From the NCBI GenBank assembly GCA_017414705.1, contig JAFQKX010000067.1:1-47018 (forward strand): a stretch of 47,018 bases of DNA. Direction: 5' to 3'. Of the stretch, positions 6,937 through 17,393 are shown piece by piece; position 1 is the stretch's first letter; each line of letters begins with the position of its first letter. The position numbers were made by a program, and so were the translations under genes. The DNA comes from Clostridia bacterium (lineage in GTDB: Bacteria; Bacillota; Clostridia; Oscillospirales; Acutalibacteraceae). The notes beneath the pieces are model-generated. The model was given only the letters and a program-made list of their open reading frames with translations. It made no database searches and was not told the origin of the DNA.

Positions 6937-7113
6937 TTATTTGAATTTACGTTTACGCGCCGCTTCAGACTTCTTCTTGCGTCTTACGGAGGGTTTCTCG
7001 TAATGCTCGCGCTTACGCACCTCCTGGATCACGCCGTCACGGGACGTCGCTCTCTTGAAACGACGCAGTGCGCTCTCCAGAGATTCATTTTCTTTGAGCT
7101 TTACCTGACTCAT
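6937..7113 (-). CDS. rpsU: 30S ribosomal protein bS21
   Basis: Small basic ribosomal protein of 58 residues, the normal length. Recognised by the N-terminal [18 protein letters not shown], the central REHYEKPS and the Arg/Lys-rich tail [15 protein letters not shown]. The start at 7113 (MSQVKLK) is set by GGGAGG upstream; the longer open frame upstream is not S21. It has its own promoter (7180-7208) and terminator, so it is probably monocistronic. bS21 takes part in pairing of mRNA with the 16S 3' end. Confidence 0.96.
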   Translation of the reverse strand: MSQVKLKENESLESALRRFKRATSRDGVIQEVRKREHYEKPSVRRKKKSEAARKRKFK

Positions 7114-7179
7114 CCATTTTCCCTCCCTTTTGCCTTTGCAGGGGTATCCTATGTAACTACATATAGTAGATGCGATTAT

Positions 7180-7208
7180 ATTATACAACCCATATTTGCA
7201 AAAATCAA
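7180..7208 (-). promoter_or_regulatory. Sigma-A-type promoter for rpsU
   Basis: On the minus strand TTGATT (7203-7208), 17 nt, then a perfect TATAAT (7180-7185). The region between leuS and rpsU is AT-rich, and the start codon lies about 70 nt downstream. Confidence 0.75.
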
Positions 7209-7235
7209 GTCTTTTTTCAATATTTTTTGTATTTT

Positions 7236-9659
7236 TTACTGTGCAGGCTTGATGACAAGGTTCACCAGCTTGCCCGTGGCGTAAAATTCCTTGATCACCG
7301 TCATACCGACCAGCTGCTCGGCGATCTTTCCGTCTGCCTTGGCAGCGGCGATTGCCTGTTCGGCGGTGGCATCCGACGGGATCTGAACACGGGCGCGGAT
7401 CTTGCCGTTGATCTGTACGGCGATCTCCACCGACGCCTCAATGCATTTGTCGGCATCATAGGTGGGCCACGCGGCGGTGCAGATCATGCCCTGCTCGCCC
7501 ATTTGGCTCCAAAGCTCTTCTGCCAGATGCGGTGCAAACGGAGACAGGAGCTTGAGCAAGGTGGTGTATTCGGCACGGTTGATGCTGCCGCCGTCGGTGA
7601 TCTGATTGAGCAGCGTCATAAGTGCGGCAAGCGCGGTATTGAATTTCATGGATTCAATATCCTCGCTGACCTTGCGGATGGTGCGGTGGAAGGCGCCCTC
7701 CAGCGCAGGCGAGAAGGTTTCCCCGTCCTGCACGGTATCCAACAGGTTGATAACGCGATCCAGGAAGCGCTTGCAGCCCTTGACGCCGTTTTCCGACCAA
7801 GGCGCAGCTTTTTCATAGTCGCCCATAAATAAGACGTAAGTACGCAGCACGTCGGCACCGAACTCGTCCACAACGTCCAACGGGTCGATGACGTTGCCCT
7901 TGGATTTACTCATTTTTTCGCCGTCGGGCCCCAAGATCAGACCCTGTGCGGTACGCTTGGCATACGGCTCGGCAACCGGCACCTCGCCCAGATCGTAGAG
8001 GAACTTATGCCAGAAGCGAGAATAGATCAGGTGGCGGGTAACGTGCTCCATACCGCCGTTATACCAGTCGACCGGCATCCAATAGTTGAGCTTGTCACGG
8101 TCGGCAAAGGCAGCGGGATTATGCGGGTCGATATAGCGCAGGAAATACCAGGACGAGCCTGCCCATTGGGGCATGGTATCGGTCTCGCGGCGGGCGGGCT
8201 TGCCGCACTTGGGGCAAGCGCAATTGACAAACTCGGGCAGCTTTGCCAAGGGGCTCTCGCCGTCGGTACCCGGCTCAAAATGCTCCACCTTGGGCAGGCG
8301 CAGCGGCAGCTCCTCGTAAGGCACCGCCACCATACCGCAATGCTCGCAGTGTACGATGGGAATGGGCTCACCCCAATAACGCTGACGGTTGAACGCCCAA
8401 TCCTTCATTTTGTATTGAACGCCCTTTTCGCCGATGCCGCGTGCCGACAGCTCGCCGATCATTTTTTCAATGGAATCCTTTTTGTTGGTCAGTCCGTTGA
8501 GGAAATCGGAGTTGATCATCTCGCCGTCGCCGGTATAGGCGCCCTCGTTGAGGTCGCCGCCCTTGATGACGGGGATGATGTCAATGCCGAATTTCTTGGC
8601 AAAATCATAGTCGCGCTCGTCGTGTGCGGGCACCGCCATAATGGCACCGGTGCCGTAACCCATCATAACGTAGTCGGAGATATAGATGGGAATTTCTTTT
8701 CCGTTGACGGGATTGATGGCGGTCAGGCCTTGGATGCAGACGCCGGTCTTATCCTTGACCAGCTGGGTGCGCTCAAACTCGCTCTTCTTGGCGCATTCGG
8801 CTTTATAGGCAAGCACGTCGGCATAGTTGGCAATGCGATCCTGATAGGTCTCCAGCAGCGGATGCTCGGGCGCAATGACCATAAAGGTCACGCCGAACAA
8901 GGTGTCGGGACGGGTGGTGTAGATACGCAGCGTCTCATCCACCTCTTTGAGTGAGAAGTTGACAAATGCGCCGGTGGAACGGCCGATCCAGTTGACCTGC
9001 TGCTGCTTGACGTTGGGCAGATAATCCACCTGCTCCAGACCCTCCAACAGCTTGTCGGCATACTCGGTGATACGCAGATACCAAACGTCCTTGCTCTTTT
9101 GCACGATATCGCTGTGGCAGATGTCACACTTGCCGTTCTGGGAGTCCTCGTTGGAGAGCACCACCTTGCAGGACGGGCAGTAGTTGACGAGTGCCTGATC
9201 ACGAAAGGCAAGACCCTTTTCAAACATCTTGAGAAAGATCCACTGCGTCCACTTATAATAATCCTCTTCGGTGGTATCGACGACGCGATCCCAATCAAAC
9301 GAGAAGCCGACCCGTTTGAGCTGCGCGGTAAAGCGCTCGATATTGCGGTCGGTGACGACACGCGGGTGGGTGTTGGTCTTGATGGCGTAGTTTTCGGTGG
9401 GCAGACCGTAGGCGTCAAAGCCGATGGGGAACAACACGTTGTAGCCCTGCATACGGCGCACGCGGCTGACCACCTCAAGACCGGAATAAGCCTTAATATG
9501 GCCGACGTGCATTCCCGCGCCCGAGGGGTACGGGAATTCTACCAAGGCATAAAACTTGGGCTTTCCGCTCTTGTCATCGGCGCGGAACACACCTGCGTCC
9601 TCCCATTTCTGCTGCCATTTTTCTTCTACTTGACGGTACTGATACTCTTTGGCGTTCAT
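7236..9659 (-). CDS. leuS: Leucyl-tRNA synthetase
   Basis: Class I aminoacyl-tRNA synthetase that charges tRNA-Leu. The 807 residues match the usual bacterial length. The HIGH-type signature is in [12 protein letters not shown] (about residues 43-54) and the KMSKS loop is in [13 protein letters not shown]. The CP1 editing domain is present ([29 protein letters not shown]). A zinc-binding-like region with CPSC and CDIC lies near residue 165. The C-terminal anticodon and LeuRS domains follow. The gene starts immediately after the rsfS stop (TAAATG), closing the conserved nadD-yqeK-rsfS-leuS order. Confidence 0.98.
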   Translation of the reverse strand: MNAKEYQYRQVEEKWQQKWEDAGVFRADDKSGKPKFYALVEFPYPSGAGMHVGHIKAYSGLEVVSRVRRMQGYNVLFPIGFDAYGLPTENYAIKTNTHPRVVTDRNIERFTAQLKRVGFSFDWDRVVDTTEEDYYKWTQWIFLKMFEKGLAFRDQALVNYCPSCKVVLSNEDSQNGKCDICHSDIVQKSKDVWYLRITEYADKLLEGLEQVDYLPNVKQQQVNWIGRSTGAFVNFSLKEVDETLRIYTTRPDTLFGVTFMVIAPEHPLLETYQDRIANYADVLAYKAECAKKSEFERTQLVKDKTGVCIQGLTAINPVNGKEIPIYISDYVMMGYGTGAIMAVPAHDERDYDFAKKFGIDIIPVIKGGDLNEGAYTGDGEMINSDFLNGLTNKKDSIEKMIGELSARGIGEKGVQYKMKDWAFNRQRYWGEPIPIVHCEHCGMVAVPYEELPLRLPKVEHFEPGTDGESPLAKLPEFVNCACPKCGKPARRETDTMPQWAGSSWYFLRYIDPHNPAAFADRDKLNYWMPVDWYNGGMEHVTRHLIYSRFWHKFLYDLGEVPVAEPYAKRTAQGLILGPDGEKMSKSKGNVIDPLDVVDEFGADVLRTYVLFMGDYEKAAPWSENGVKGCKRFLDRVINLLDTVQDGETFSPALEGAFHRTIRKVSEDIESMKFNTALAALMTLLNQITDGGSINRAEYTTLLKLLSPFAPHLAEELWSQMGEQGMICTAAWPTYDADKCIEASVEIAVQINGKIRARVQIPSDATAEQAIAAAKADGKIAEQLVGMTVIKEFYATGKLVNLVIKPAQ

Positions 9660-10025
9660 TTATGCGTCCTCCCCTTCGGTGAGAAAAGTTGAAATATCCA
9701 ACGGTTGACCGTCCTGCCACAAGTGGCCCAGCGCATAAAATTCGCGCTGCTGCGGGGTGAACACGTGGATCATTACGTCGTTGCAATCCAGCAGGATCCA
9801 GCCCGAGGCGCGTCCCTCTACGTGATCGGGGGCGGCACCCGCCTGCTCCAGCTTGTATTCGGCTTCCTCGGCAAGTGCACGCACCTGCGTGGTGGAATTA
9901 CCGGTCACGATGATGAGGTAATCGCCCAAGCTCGAGACCGAGTCGATTTGAATGACCTCAATATCGGTTCCTTTTTTGGAATCCAGCGCCTTGACGGCGA
10001 CCTTCACTTTATCGAATGCCTGCAT
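9660..10025 (-). CDS. rsfS: Ribosome silencing factor
   Basis: RsfS/YbeB/Iojap protein of 121 residues that binds uL14 on the 50S subunit and blocks subunit joining in slow growth. Characteristic segments: DSVSSLGDYLIIVTG, HVEGRASGWILLDCNDVMIHVF and REFYALGHLWQDG. The ATG at 10025 has AAAGGAG upstream. It sits between yqeK and leuS with almost no spacing, so all are one transcript. Confidence 0.96.
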   Translation of the reverse strand: MQAFDKVKVAVKALDSKKGTDIEVIQIDSVSSLGDYLIIVTGNSTTQVRALAEEAEYKLEQAGAAPDHVEGRASGWILLDCNDVMIHVFTPQQREFYALGHLWQDGQPLDISTFLTEGEDA

Positions 10026-10028
10026 AAT

Positions 10029-10631
10029 TTACTCCTTTATACAAAGCTCGTTGTAAGCGTCTAACGTATCGGGGTGAATGGGCTTGCGCCGCTCGACCAG
10101 ATCGGTAATGGTGAAGCACAACGCGATCTCCATAGCGGTCTGCTTATCCTGTGCAGCGGCTTGGCGCATTTCCTGCACGCCGTCATAATCGCGGTCGTCG
10201 GAAATGAAATCCGCCAGATACAAAATTTCCTCCAGCGGTGTCATACCGGCACGGGCGGTGGTGTGATAGCGGATGGCGGTCAGCAGCTCGCGGTCGGTTA
10301 TGCCGAACTCGTGCTCCAGCACCAAAACGCCCGTTTTGGCGTGCCAGAGCTTTTCCTGCCCTGCTTCGATATCGGACGGCTGATAGCCGTACTGCTGCAT
10401 TCGGCTCTTGTGCTGCTGCTCGGAATCATTTTTGGTGATATCGTGCAGCAGTCCCGCAAAATAGGCTTTGCTCAAATCGGGATAGCCGTACTGCTGTGCC
10501 AAACGCACCGCAGCATCGGCAACGCAGAGAGAATGGCGGTAGCGTTTGGGCTTGAGCCGTTTTTGCAGCTCGGTCTTGTATTGCTCGGCGAGCCTTTGCT
10601 CATCGGGCGTCAGTGTAAAGGTTGTGCTCAT
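10029..10631 (-). CDS. yqeK: YqeK-type HD hydrolase (bis(5'-nucleosyl)-tetraphosphatase)
   Basis: HD-domain phosphohydrolase that in Firmicutes cleaves Ap4A symmetrically to two ADP. The 200-residue protein keeps the metal ligands: RHSLCVADAA (first His), GLLHDITKN (HD pair), HAKTG, AIRYHT and LADFISDDR. The ATG at 10631 is preferred; a GTG at 10652 is possible but would deepen the overlap with nadD. The reading frame overlaps the nadD 3' end by about 32 nt, and the ribosome site (GAGGT) lies inside nadD, so the genes are probably coupled. It precedes rsfS by 3 nt. Confidence 0.9.
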   Translation of the reverse strand: MSTTFTLTPDEQRLAEQYKTELQKRLKPKRYRHSLCVADAAVRLAQQYGYPDLSKAYFAGLLHDITKNDSEQQHKSRMQQYGYQPSDIEAGQEKLWHAKTGVLVLEHEFGITDRELLTAIRYHTTARAGMTPLEEILYLADFISDDRDYDGVQEMRQAAAQDKQTAMEIALCFTITDLVERRKPIHPDTLDAYNELCIKE

Positions 10632-11190
10632 AGATATATTGTTTGACCTCACAGTTCAGATATTCTTGTTTTTCTCCGCGGCGCAGCTCGGTGGAGGAAA
10701 TATCGGCAAGCGGCATATCCACCAAAATGCATTTTCCGCCCAGCGCCTCGTATTGCAGCTTTTTTTGCTCCAACGCCGCAAGATCGGCATGGTTGCGCGG
10801 CACGGTGCATAGCGTAACCTGCTTGAGCAGGCTTTGCCATTCGCGCCAGCCGTCAAAGGTCAGAAACATATCGGCGCCGATGAACAGATAAAACTCATCC
10901 TCGGGGTACTGCTCGCGCAGCAGGCGCACCGTCTCGACCGTATAGCTGATATCCTGCTTGTCCAGCTCCAGCGTGCTGATCTCAAAAAACGGATATTCCC
11001 GCAGTGCCAGCCGCAGCATATTGAGTCGATGCTGCCCCGAAACCAGCGCACCGCTGGATTTATGGGGTGAGAGATAAGACGGCATAAACAGCACGCGATC
11101 CGCCTGCACGGCATTGCGCAGGCAAAGCGCCGCCTGCACGTGACCGTTGTGTACGGGGTTGAACGCCCCGCCGAAAATGGCAGTTTTCAT
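10600..11190 (-). CDS. nadD: Nicotinate-nucleotide adenylyltransferase
   Basis: Makes nicotinate adenine dinucleotide from NaMN and ATP in NAD synthesis. The protein has 196 residues. The nucleotidyltransferase signature FGGAFNPVHNGH opens the protein, and the second signature SSTELR sits near the C-terminus. FIGADMFLTF and the SPHKSS segment are typical. The ATG at 11190 lies 5 nt after the yhbY stop. Its C-terminus overlaps yqeK. Confidence 0.96.
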   Translation of the reverse strand: MKTAIFGGAFNPVHNGHVQAALCLRNAVQADRVLFMPSYLSPHKSSGALVSGQHRLNMLRLALREYPFFEISTLELDKQDISYTVETVRLLREQYPEDEFYLFIGADMFLTFDGWREWQSLLKQVTLCTVPRNHADLAALEQKKLQYEALGGKCILVDMPLADISSTELRRGEKQEYLNCEVKQYIYEHNLYTDAR

Positions 11191-11195
11191 GGCCG

Positions 11196-11504
11196 TTATT
11201 TCTTGCGGTTGGGGTCGATGCGTTTTTCTTTGGGGATCTCGCGGTTTTGGCGGTAAAGGATAAACACTCTGCCGATGACCTGTACCACGTCGGCATTGGT
11301 CTGCGCGGCGATCTGCTCTGCCGCCTCACGGGAGGTGCAGGGTGCAGTTTCCAGCGTTTTTCCTTTGATGAGCTCGCGGGCGGTCAGCGCATCGTCGGCC
11401 TGCTTGACCACGGTGTCGATAACACCGCCCTTGCCCACGTGTACGATGGGCTCGTAGCTGTTTGCCTGCCCTTTTAAGCAGGCGCGTTGTTTACTGGTGA
11501 GCAT
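11196..11504 (-). CDS. yhbY: CRM-domain ribosome assembly protein YhbY
   Basis: RNA-binding protein of 102 residues made of a single CRM domain that associates with pre-50S particles. Visible are LTSKQRACLKGQAN, the GKGG loop (VHVGKGGV) and the hydrophobic strand DVVQVIGRVFILYR. It overlaps the end of rdgB by 14 nt and is followed by nadD after 5 nt. The neighbourhood is the standard Firmicutes one apart from the missing obgE. Confidence 0.94.
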   Translation of the reverse strand: MLTSKQRACLKGQANSYEPIVHVGKGGVIDTVVKQADDALTARELIKGKTLETAPCTSREAAEQIAAQTNADVVQVIGRVFILYRQNREIPKEKRIDPNRKK

Positions 11505-12095
11505 ATTGATTCTCCTTCAAAAAGTCGGGAAGTAACTGTTGAAATTTGCGCAGCGCAATGCCGCGATGACTGACGGCGTCCTTTTGCTCGGGAGACAGCT
11601 CAGCAAAGCTTTTGCCGCCCTCGACGTCAAAGACGGGATCGTAGCCGAAGCCGCCCTCCCCCTTGGGGGCGTGAGCAATGGTGCCGTGGCATTCACCCTC
11701 GCAGTACAACGCCTTACCGTTGGGCAACAGACAACAGACGGCGCTGACGAATTTGGCGCGGCGGTCGGTCTCATCCTTGAGCGCCTCCAGCAGCTTTTGT
11801 ACCTTTTGGGCGTCGGTGCTTCCCTCACCGCCGTAACGGGCGGAATACAGTCCGGGCGCGCCGTCAAGCGCTTCTACGCATAAGCCCGAATCATCCGCGA
11901 TGGCGGCAAATCCGGTCGTATCGCAAGCACTTTTTGCCTTGAGATACGCATTTTGGCAAAAGGTGGTGCCGGTCTCGTCAACCTCGGGGATCTCCAGACC
12001 GAGCTCCTCCTCGGTGACGGGCTGCAATCCGAGGGCGATCAGAATGCGGGAAAGCTCCTCGCGCTTGTGTTTGTTTTTGGTGGCAAGGATGAATT

Positions 12096-12099
<4 letters not shown>
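11491..12099 (-). CDS. rdgB: XTP/dITP pyrophosphatase (RdgB/HAM1)
   Basis: House-cleaning nucleotidase of 202 residues that hydrolyses dITP, ITP and XTP to monophosphates, keeping deaminated purines out of DNA. Signature segments: LATKNKHKREEL, the NAYLKAKSA helix, ADDSGLCVEALDGAPGLYSARY, and GGFGYDPVF then SHRGIALRKF. It overlaps ftsY by 4 nt (ATGA) upstream and yhbY by 14 nt downstream, implying coupled translation. Confidence 0.96.
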
Positions 12100-13004
<905 letters not shown>

Positions 13005-13025
13005 GAAAATTCCTTTCAGCAGCGT

Positions 13026-16000
13026 TTATTTGGCAAGCTGCAATTCTTTTTCGATCTGCGCCACGTTGAGCTTGAGCAGCTTGGAAACGCCCTTTTCCTG
13101 CATGGTGACACCGTAGAGGACGTCGGCCTCTTCCATGGTGCCGCGGCGGTGGGTGATGGCGATAAACTGCGTTTTTCCGGTCATGCGGCGCATATAGTTT
13201 GCAAAGCGGTCAACGTTGACGTCGTCCAGCGCAGCCTCCACCTCGTCGAGCATACAGAACGGCGGCGGGCTGACCCGCATGATAGCAAAGTAGATGGCAA
13301 TGGCGATGAGCGATTTTTCACCGCCCGAAAGCTGCTCAATGGAAGAGACCTTTTTGCCCGGCGGCTGCACGATGATCTCGATGCCGCTGGTCAGCACGTG
13401 GTCGGGATCCGAAAGCTCCAGCCGTGCGCTGCCGCCTGCGAACAGGTCGGTAAAGGTCAGGGCAAAGGACTCGTTGATCTTTTTGAAGCTATCCACAAAG
13501 GCGACCTGCATATGCTCGGTCAGCTCGGTGATGAGCTTGAGTAATTCGGCCTTGGATTTTTCCACGTCGTCGAGCTGCTCGCTCAGGAAGCTGTGGCGTG
13601 CCGAAACCTCTTTGTATTCTTCGATGGCGGCAACGTTGACGTGCCCCAGCGAACGGATCTTGGATTTGAGCTCTGCCAAACGGCGGTTGGCAGCGGGAAT
13701 ATCCTCGGGAACGACACCGATCTCCTCCGCTTCGGTGCGGGTAAGCTGATACTCGTCGTACAGCTTGGCTACGGCATCGTCGATCTCACGAGTCATAGAC
13801 TCCTTGCGCTCGGTCAAACGAGCGGCTTCGTTGCCCAAACGCTCGCGCACCGAGGAATCATCCTTTTCCTTCTGACGCATGGCGTTGGTCTCGCCCTCTA
13901 ACTGCATACGGCTCTGTGCCAGCTGCTCCACGCTTTGCTCACATTCCTTGGCTTGTGCGCGCAGCTGCTCGGAGGTGTTGCGCATCTCGGCGATCTTGCC
14001 GTCCAAGAGCTCGTTGGCAAGCTCGTACTGCGTGATCTGTCCTTGCAGCAGATCGATTCGGCTGCTGACGTCGGCGCGGCGGGAATCCAACAAACTGACG
14101 GCGTCCTCCAGAGAAGCGATCTCTTTTTCGACCGCCAAAATGTTCATACGCACGTCGGCGTTGTGGGCGGTCAGCTGCTCGCGGGTCTGGCTGAGCTCGT
14201 CCTGCCGTCCTGCAAGTGCGGTCAGCTCGTTTTTCTTTTGTTCGGTCTGCTCGGTCAGCGCGGCGATCTCCTGCTCGCACTGTGCCACCGTCTGCGCCAG
14301 CTCGGTCAGGCGTTTTTCACCGTTTTGTGATTCACCCAGCAGCTCCTCGCGGGCAAGCTTGGCGCCCTGCAGCGCCTCGCCCACGCGCTTGACCTCGCCC
14401 AACAGACGGATCTTGTCCTCGTTGGCGGTGGTGATGTCACCCTGCACAGCGTTGAGCTCTGCCTGCGTTTTGGTGACCTCTGCCTGCGCTGCCTGATAAG
14501 CAGCGCCCAACTCCTGCGCCTTTTTGCGCAGCGCGATGGCCTCCTGCTTGGCCTGCTCGATCTTGCCCTGACGCATCATCAGTCCTGCGTTTTTGGCAAG
14601 CGAGCCGCCGGTCAGCGAGCCGCTGCGATTGACGATCTGACCGTCTAAGGTCACAATGCGGAAGCGATAAGAATACTTGCGGGCAATGCTGACGGCAGCG
14701 TCCAGATCCTCTGCCACGGCGATATGGGAAAGCGCCTCCTGCACCACCGTGTCGTACTGTGCATCGTAAGTAACCAGCTCGTTGGCCATCCCCACAAAGC
14801 CTGCCTGATCCTCCAACCCCTTTTCGGTAAAGCGGGTGGCGCGTGCCTCGGTCAGCGGAACGAAGGTACCGCGTCCGGAATCGGTGGATTTGAGGTAACG
14901 GATGGCGGCCTTGGCGTCCTCCTCGTTGGAGACGATGACGTCCTGTCCGCGTGCGCCGAGTGCCGTTTCTATGGCGATGGCGTATTTTTTATCGGCGGTA
15001 ATGAGGCGGGACAGCGGGCCGTGAATGCCGCGCAGTCTGCCTTCATCCTTCGCCTTCATAATGGCCTTGACCGAATAGGCAAAGCCGTCCAGATTGCGTT
15101 CTAATTCTGCCAGCAGGGATGCACGCTTGTCCTTGGCGTCTGCATCCATTTCTGCCTTTTGCATCTGCTCACGCAGACTCTCCGCCTTGTCACGGCGGGC
15201 GGTCAGGCGCAACTCGTACCCCTCTTTGGAATTGAGGGAAGCGGTCAAGGCTTCCTCGACGCGCTTAAGATCCGCGTCAAGTGCAGCCAACTCGGTCTCC
15301 AACGCAGCAACGGCGGCGTTCTTTTCCTGCACCGCGGTATCGGCGTTGCCGCGGCGGTCGGCGATCTCCTGCGAGGAGGACAACGCCGATGCCTTTTTGA
15401 CCTCTAATACCGAGATCTGCTCGGCAAATTCGGTCAAGGCGCGGTTGAGTGCCTCGTGCTCACTCGATTTACTGCTGGCATCCAGCAGCAGCTGCTCCAG
15501 CGACAAGGCCGATTGCTCCAGCTCCTGCTTCATGGCGGCGATGGCCTGTTTTTTCTCTTCGATCTGACCGCGACGGAAAGCGATGTCCTCCAAAATGCCG
15601 CTGTCGGAGCCCTGTCCCTCGCCGATCTCAGCCTTGAGGCGCTCGATGGACTCCAGATTATGGACGCGGTTGTTTTCCTGCACCGCGATCTCACCGTCAT
15701 TTTTGGCGGCCTGCTCCTCGAGCTCGTGCGCCTTTTGCCGCTGAGCATCCATTTGCGTCAGCAATGCGGCGCCCTTGGCGTTGTTGGCTTCAATGGAAAG
15801 CTCGGTATGCTCGATGAGGCGGCAGACCTCGTCGTACTGCGCCTCGGCGGCAGCGATCTTGTGCTCCTGCTCGCGCAGGGCATCCTTGCTTTTGCGCAGC
15901 AGATCCAGCCACAGACCGATCTCCAGCGTTTTCTTTTCCTCGCTGAAGGATAAAAATTGCTCGGCCTTTTTGCTCTGCTGCTCCAGCGGTCCGACACGGT

Positions 16001-16598
16001 CGGTCAGCTCTGCCAAAATATCACGCAGACGGATGAGGTTGTCCTCTACGCGATCGAGCTTGCGCTCGGCCTCCGCCTTGCGGTAACGGTAACGGGAAAT
16101 ACCGGCGGCTTCTTCAAAAATATCACGGCGCTCATCGCTTTTGGCTGCCACGATATCGCTGATCTTGCCCTGACTGATCATGGAGTAACCGTCTCTGCCC
16201 AGACCCGTGTCCATGAACAGCTCGTTGATATCCTTTAAGCGCACGGTGGCGCGATTGATCTGATACTCACTTTCGCCCGAGCGATAATAACGGCGGGTGA
16301 CGAACACCTCGTCGCTGTCGCAGGCAAGGGCGCGGTCACGGTTGTCAATGCCCAGCGTGACCTCAGCATAGCCCAAGGATTTTCTTGCAGCGGTGCCGTT
16401 GAAAATGACGTCCTCCATTTTGGAGCCGCGCAGCTGCTTGGTGGACTGCTCGCCCAAGACCCAGCGCACCGCGTCGGAAATATTACTTTTGCCGCTGCCG
16501 TTGGGCCCCAGCACGGCGGTAATGCCGTCACCGAAGGTCAGCAGGGTTTTGTCGGGGAAGGATTTGAAGCCCATCAGCTCCAGACTTTTTAAAAACAC
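13026..16598 (-). CDS. smc: Chromosome segregation ATPase SMC
   Basis: Large condensin subunit of 1190 residues that loads at ParB-bound sites and aligns chromosome arms with ScpA/ScpB. The N-terminal head carries GPNGSGKSN (about residues 32-40). Long coiled coils flank a hinge near residues 510-650 (GIHGPLSRLITAD; SGRGTFVPL; GSLTGGS). The C-terminal head has LSGGEKSLIAIA and the Walker B MLDEVEAALDD. Length and layout are normal. It lies between rnc and ftsY as in B. subtilis. scpA and scpB are not in the window. Confidence 0.98.
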   Translation of the reverse strand: MFLKSLELMGFKSFPDKTLLTFGDGITAVLGPNGSGKSNISDAVRWVLGEQSTKQLRGSKMEDVIFNGTAARKSLGYAEVTLGIDNRDRALACDSDEVFVTRRYYRSGESEYQINRATVRLKDINELFMDTGLGRDGYSMISQGKISDIVAAKSDERRDIFEEAAGISRYRYRKAEAERKLDRVEDNLIRLRDILAELTDRVGPLEQQSKKAEQFLSFSEEKKTLEIGLWLDLLRKSKDALREQEHKIAAAEAQYDEVCRLIEHTELSIEANNAKGAALLTQMDAQRQKAHELEEQAAKNDGEIAVQENNRVHNLESIERLKAEIGEGQGSDSGILEDIAFRRGQIEEKKQAIAAMKQELEQSALSLEQLLLDASSKSSEHEALNRALTEFAEQISVLEVKKASALSSSQEIADRRGNADTAVQEKNAAVAALETELAALDADLKRVEEALTASLNSKEGYELRLTARRDKAESLREQMQKAEMDADAKDKRASLLAELERNLDGFAYSVKAIMKAKDEGRLRGIHGPLSRLITADKKYAIAIETALGARGQDVIVSNEEDAKAAIRYLKSTDSGRGTFVPLTEARATRFTEKGLEDQAGFVGMANELVTYDAQYDTVVQEALSHIAVAEDLDAAVSIARKYSYRFRIVTLDGQIVNRSGSLTGGSLAKNAGLMMRQGKIEQAKQEAIALRKKAQELGAAYQAAQAEVTKTQAELNAVQGDITTANEDKIRLLGEVKRVGEALQGAKLAREELLGESQNGEKRLTELAQTVAQCEQEIAALTEQTEQKKNELTALAGRQDELSQTREQLTAHNADVRMNILAVEKEIASLEDAVSLLDSRRADVSSRIDLLQGQITQYELANELLDGKIAEMRNTSEQLRAQAKECEQSVEQLAQSRMQLEGETNAMRQKEKDDSSVRERLGNEAARLTERKESMTREIDDAVAKLYDEYQLTRTEAEEIGVVPEDIPAANRRLAELKSKIRSLGHVNVAAIEEYKEVSARHSFLSEQLDDVEKSKAELLKLITELTEHMQVAFVDSFKKINESFALTFTDLFAGGSARLELSDPDHVLTSGIEIIVQPPGKKVSSIEQLSGGEKSLIAIAIYFAIMRVSPPPFCMLDEVEAALDDVNVDRFANYMRRMTGKTQFIAITHRRGTMEEADVLYGVTMQEKGVSKLLKLNVAQIEKELQLAK

Positions 16599-16640
16599 GT
16601 CGGTTTCTCCTTTCCTGATCCTGATTTGAACTTGAATCTC

Positions 16641-17312
16641 TTATCTGCCCATCAGCTGCAGCGCCTCTTTGGCGGCTGCCTGCTCGGCTTCCTTTTTGCT
16701 GCGGCCCTCGCCGCGGCCGATGACGTTGGAGTTAAGCCGTACCTCGACCCAAAAATGCTTGTCGTGGTCAGGCCCGCTCTCGCCCGTCAGAACGTATTCG
16801 ACCCGCTCGTCGGGATTTTGCTGAATGATCTCCTGCAGTGCGGTCTTGTGATCCTCAAACTTGGCGGGACGGTGATTTTCCACCTCGGGCTTAACGTAGG
16901 AGAGAATGAAGCGTTCTGCCTCGGCAAAGCCGCCGTCGAGATAAATGGCGGCAATGACCGCCTCAAAGGCGTCTGCCAGAATCGAGGGGCGCGATGCGCC
17001 GCCGGTCATTTTCTCACCCTTACCCAGCAGCAGATGCTGCCCCAAGCCCAGCTCACGCGCAAAGGAGGCCAACGCCTTTTCGCACACCAACGACGCACGC
17101 AGACGGGTCAGCTCTCCCTCGGGGTCCTTGCGGTCGTAGTGGAACAGGTAGTTTGCCACCGCCAACGACAGCACCGAATCGCCCAAAAATTCCAGCCGTT
17201 CGTTGGACTGGCTGAGGTGTTTTTCATTGGCGTAGGAAGAATGGGTCAGCGCGATACGCAACAGCTTTTCCTCTTGAAACGTATAGCCGAGCTTTTGCAT
17301 CAATTGCTGCAT
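16641..17312 (-). CDS. rnc: Ribonuclease III
   Basis: Double-strand-specific endoribonuclease of 223 residues that processes rRNA precursors. The catalytic signature NERLEFLGDSVLSLAVANYLF is present, with the second metal-binding block at ILADAFEAVIAAIYLDGG. The C-terminal dsRNA-binding domain starts near residue 155 (DHKTALQEIIQ) and ends with the GRGEGRSKKEAEQAAAKEAL helix. The ATG at 17312 has AAGGAG about 9 nt upstream. It is separated from smc by 42 nt. The usual acpP gene between plsX and rnc is missing. Confidence 0.97.
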   Translation of the reverse strand: MQQLMQKLGYTFQEEKLLRIALTHSSYANEKHLSQSNERLEFLGDSVLSLAVANYLFHYDRKDPEGELTRLRASLVCEKALASFARELGLGQHLLLGKGEKMTGGASRPSILADAFEAVIAAIYLDGGFAEAERFILSYVKPEVENHRPAKFEDHKTALQEIIQQNPDERVEYVLTGESGPDHDKHFWVEVRLNSNVIGRGEGRSKKEAEQAAAKEALQLMGR

Positions 17313-17393
17313 GGAAGGGATCTCCTTTCCGTGGATCTTGATTTATTTATTGTACTATAAAAAGGGGTTTTTTGTCAAGAATGGTGCGGGGTT

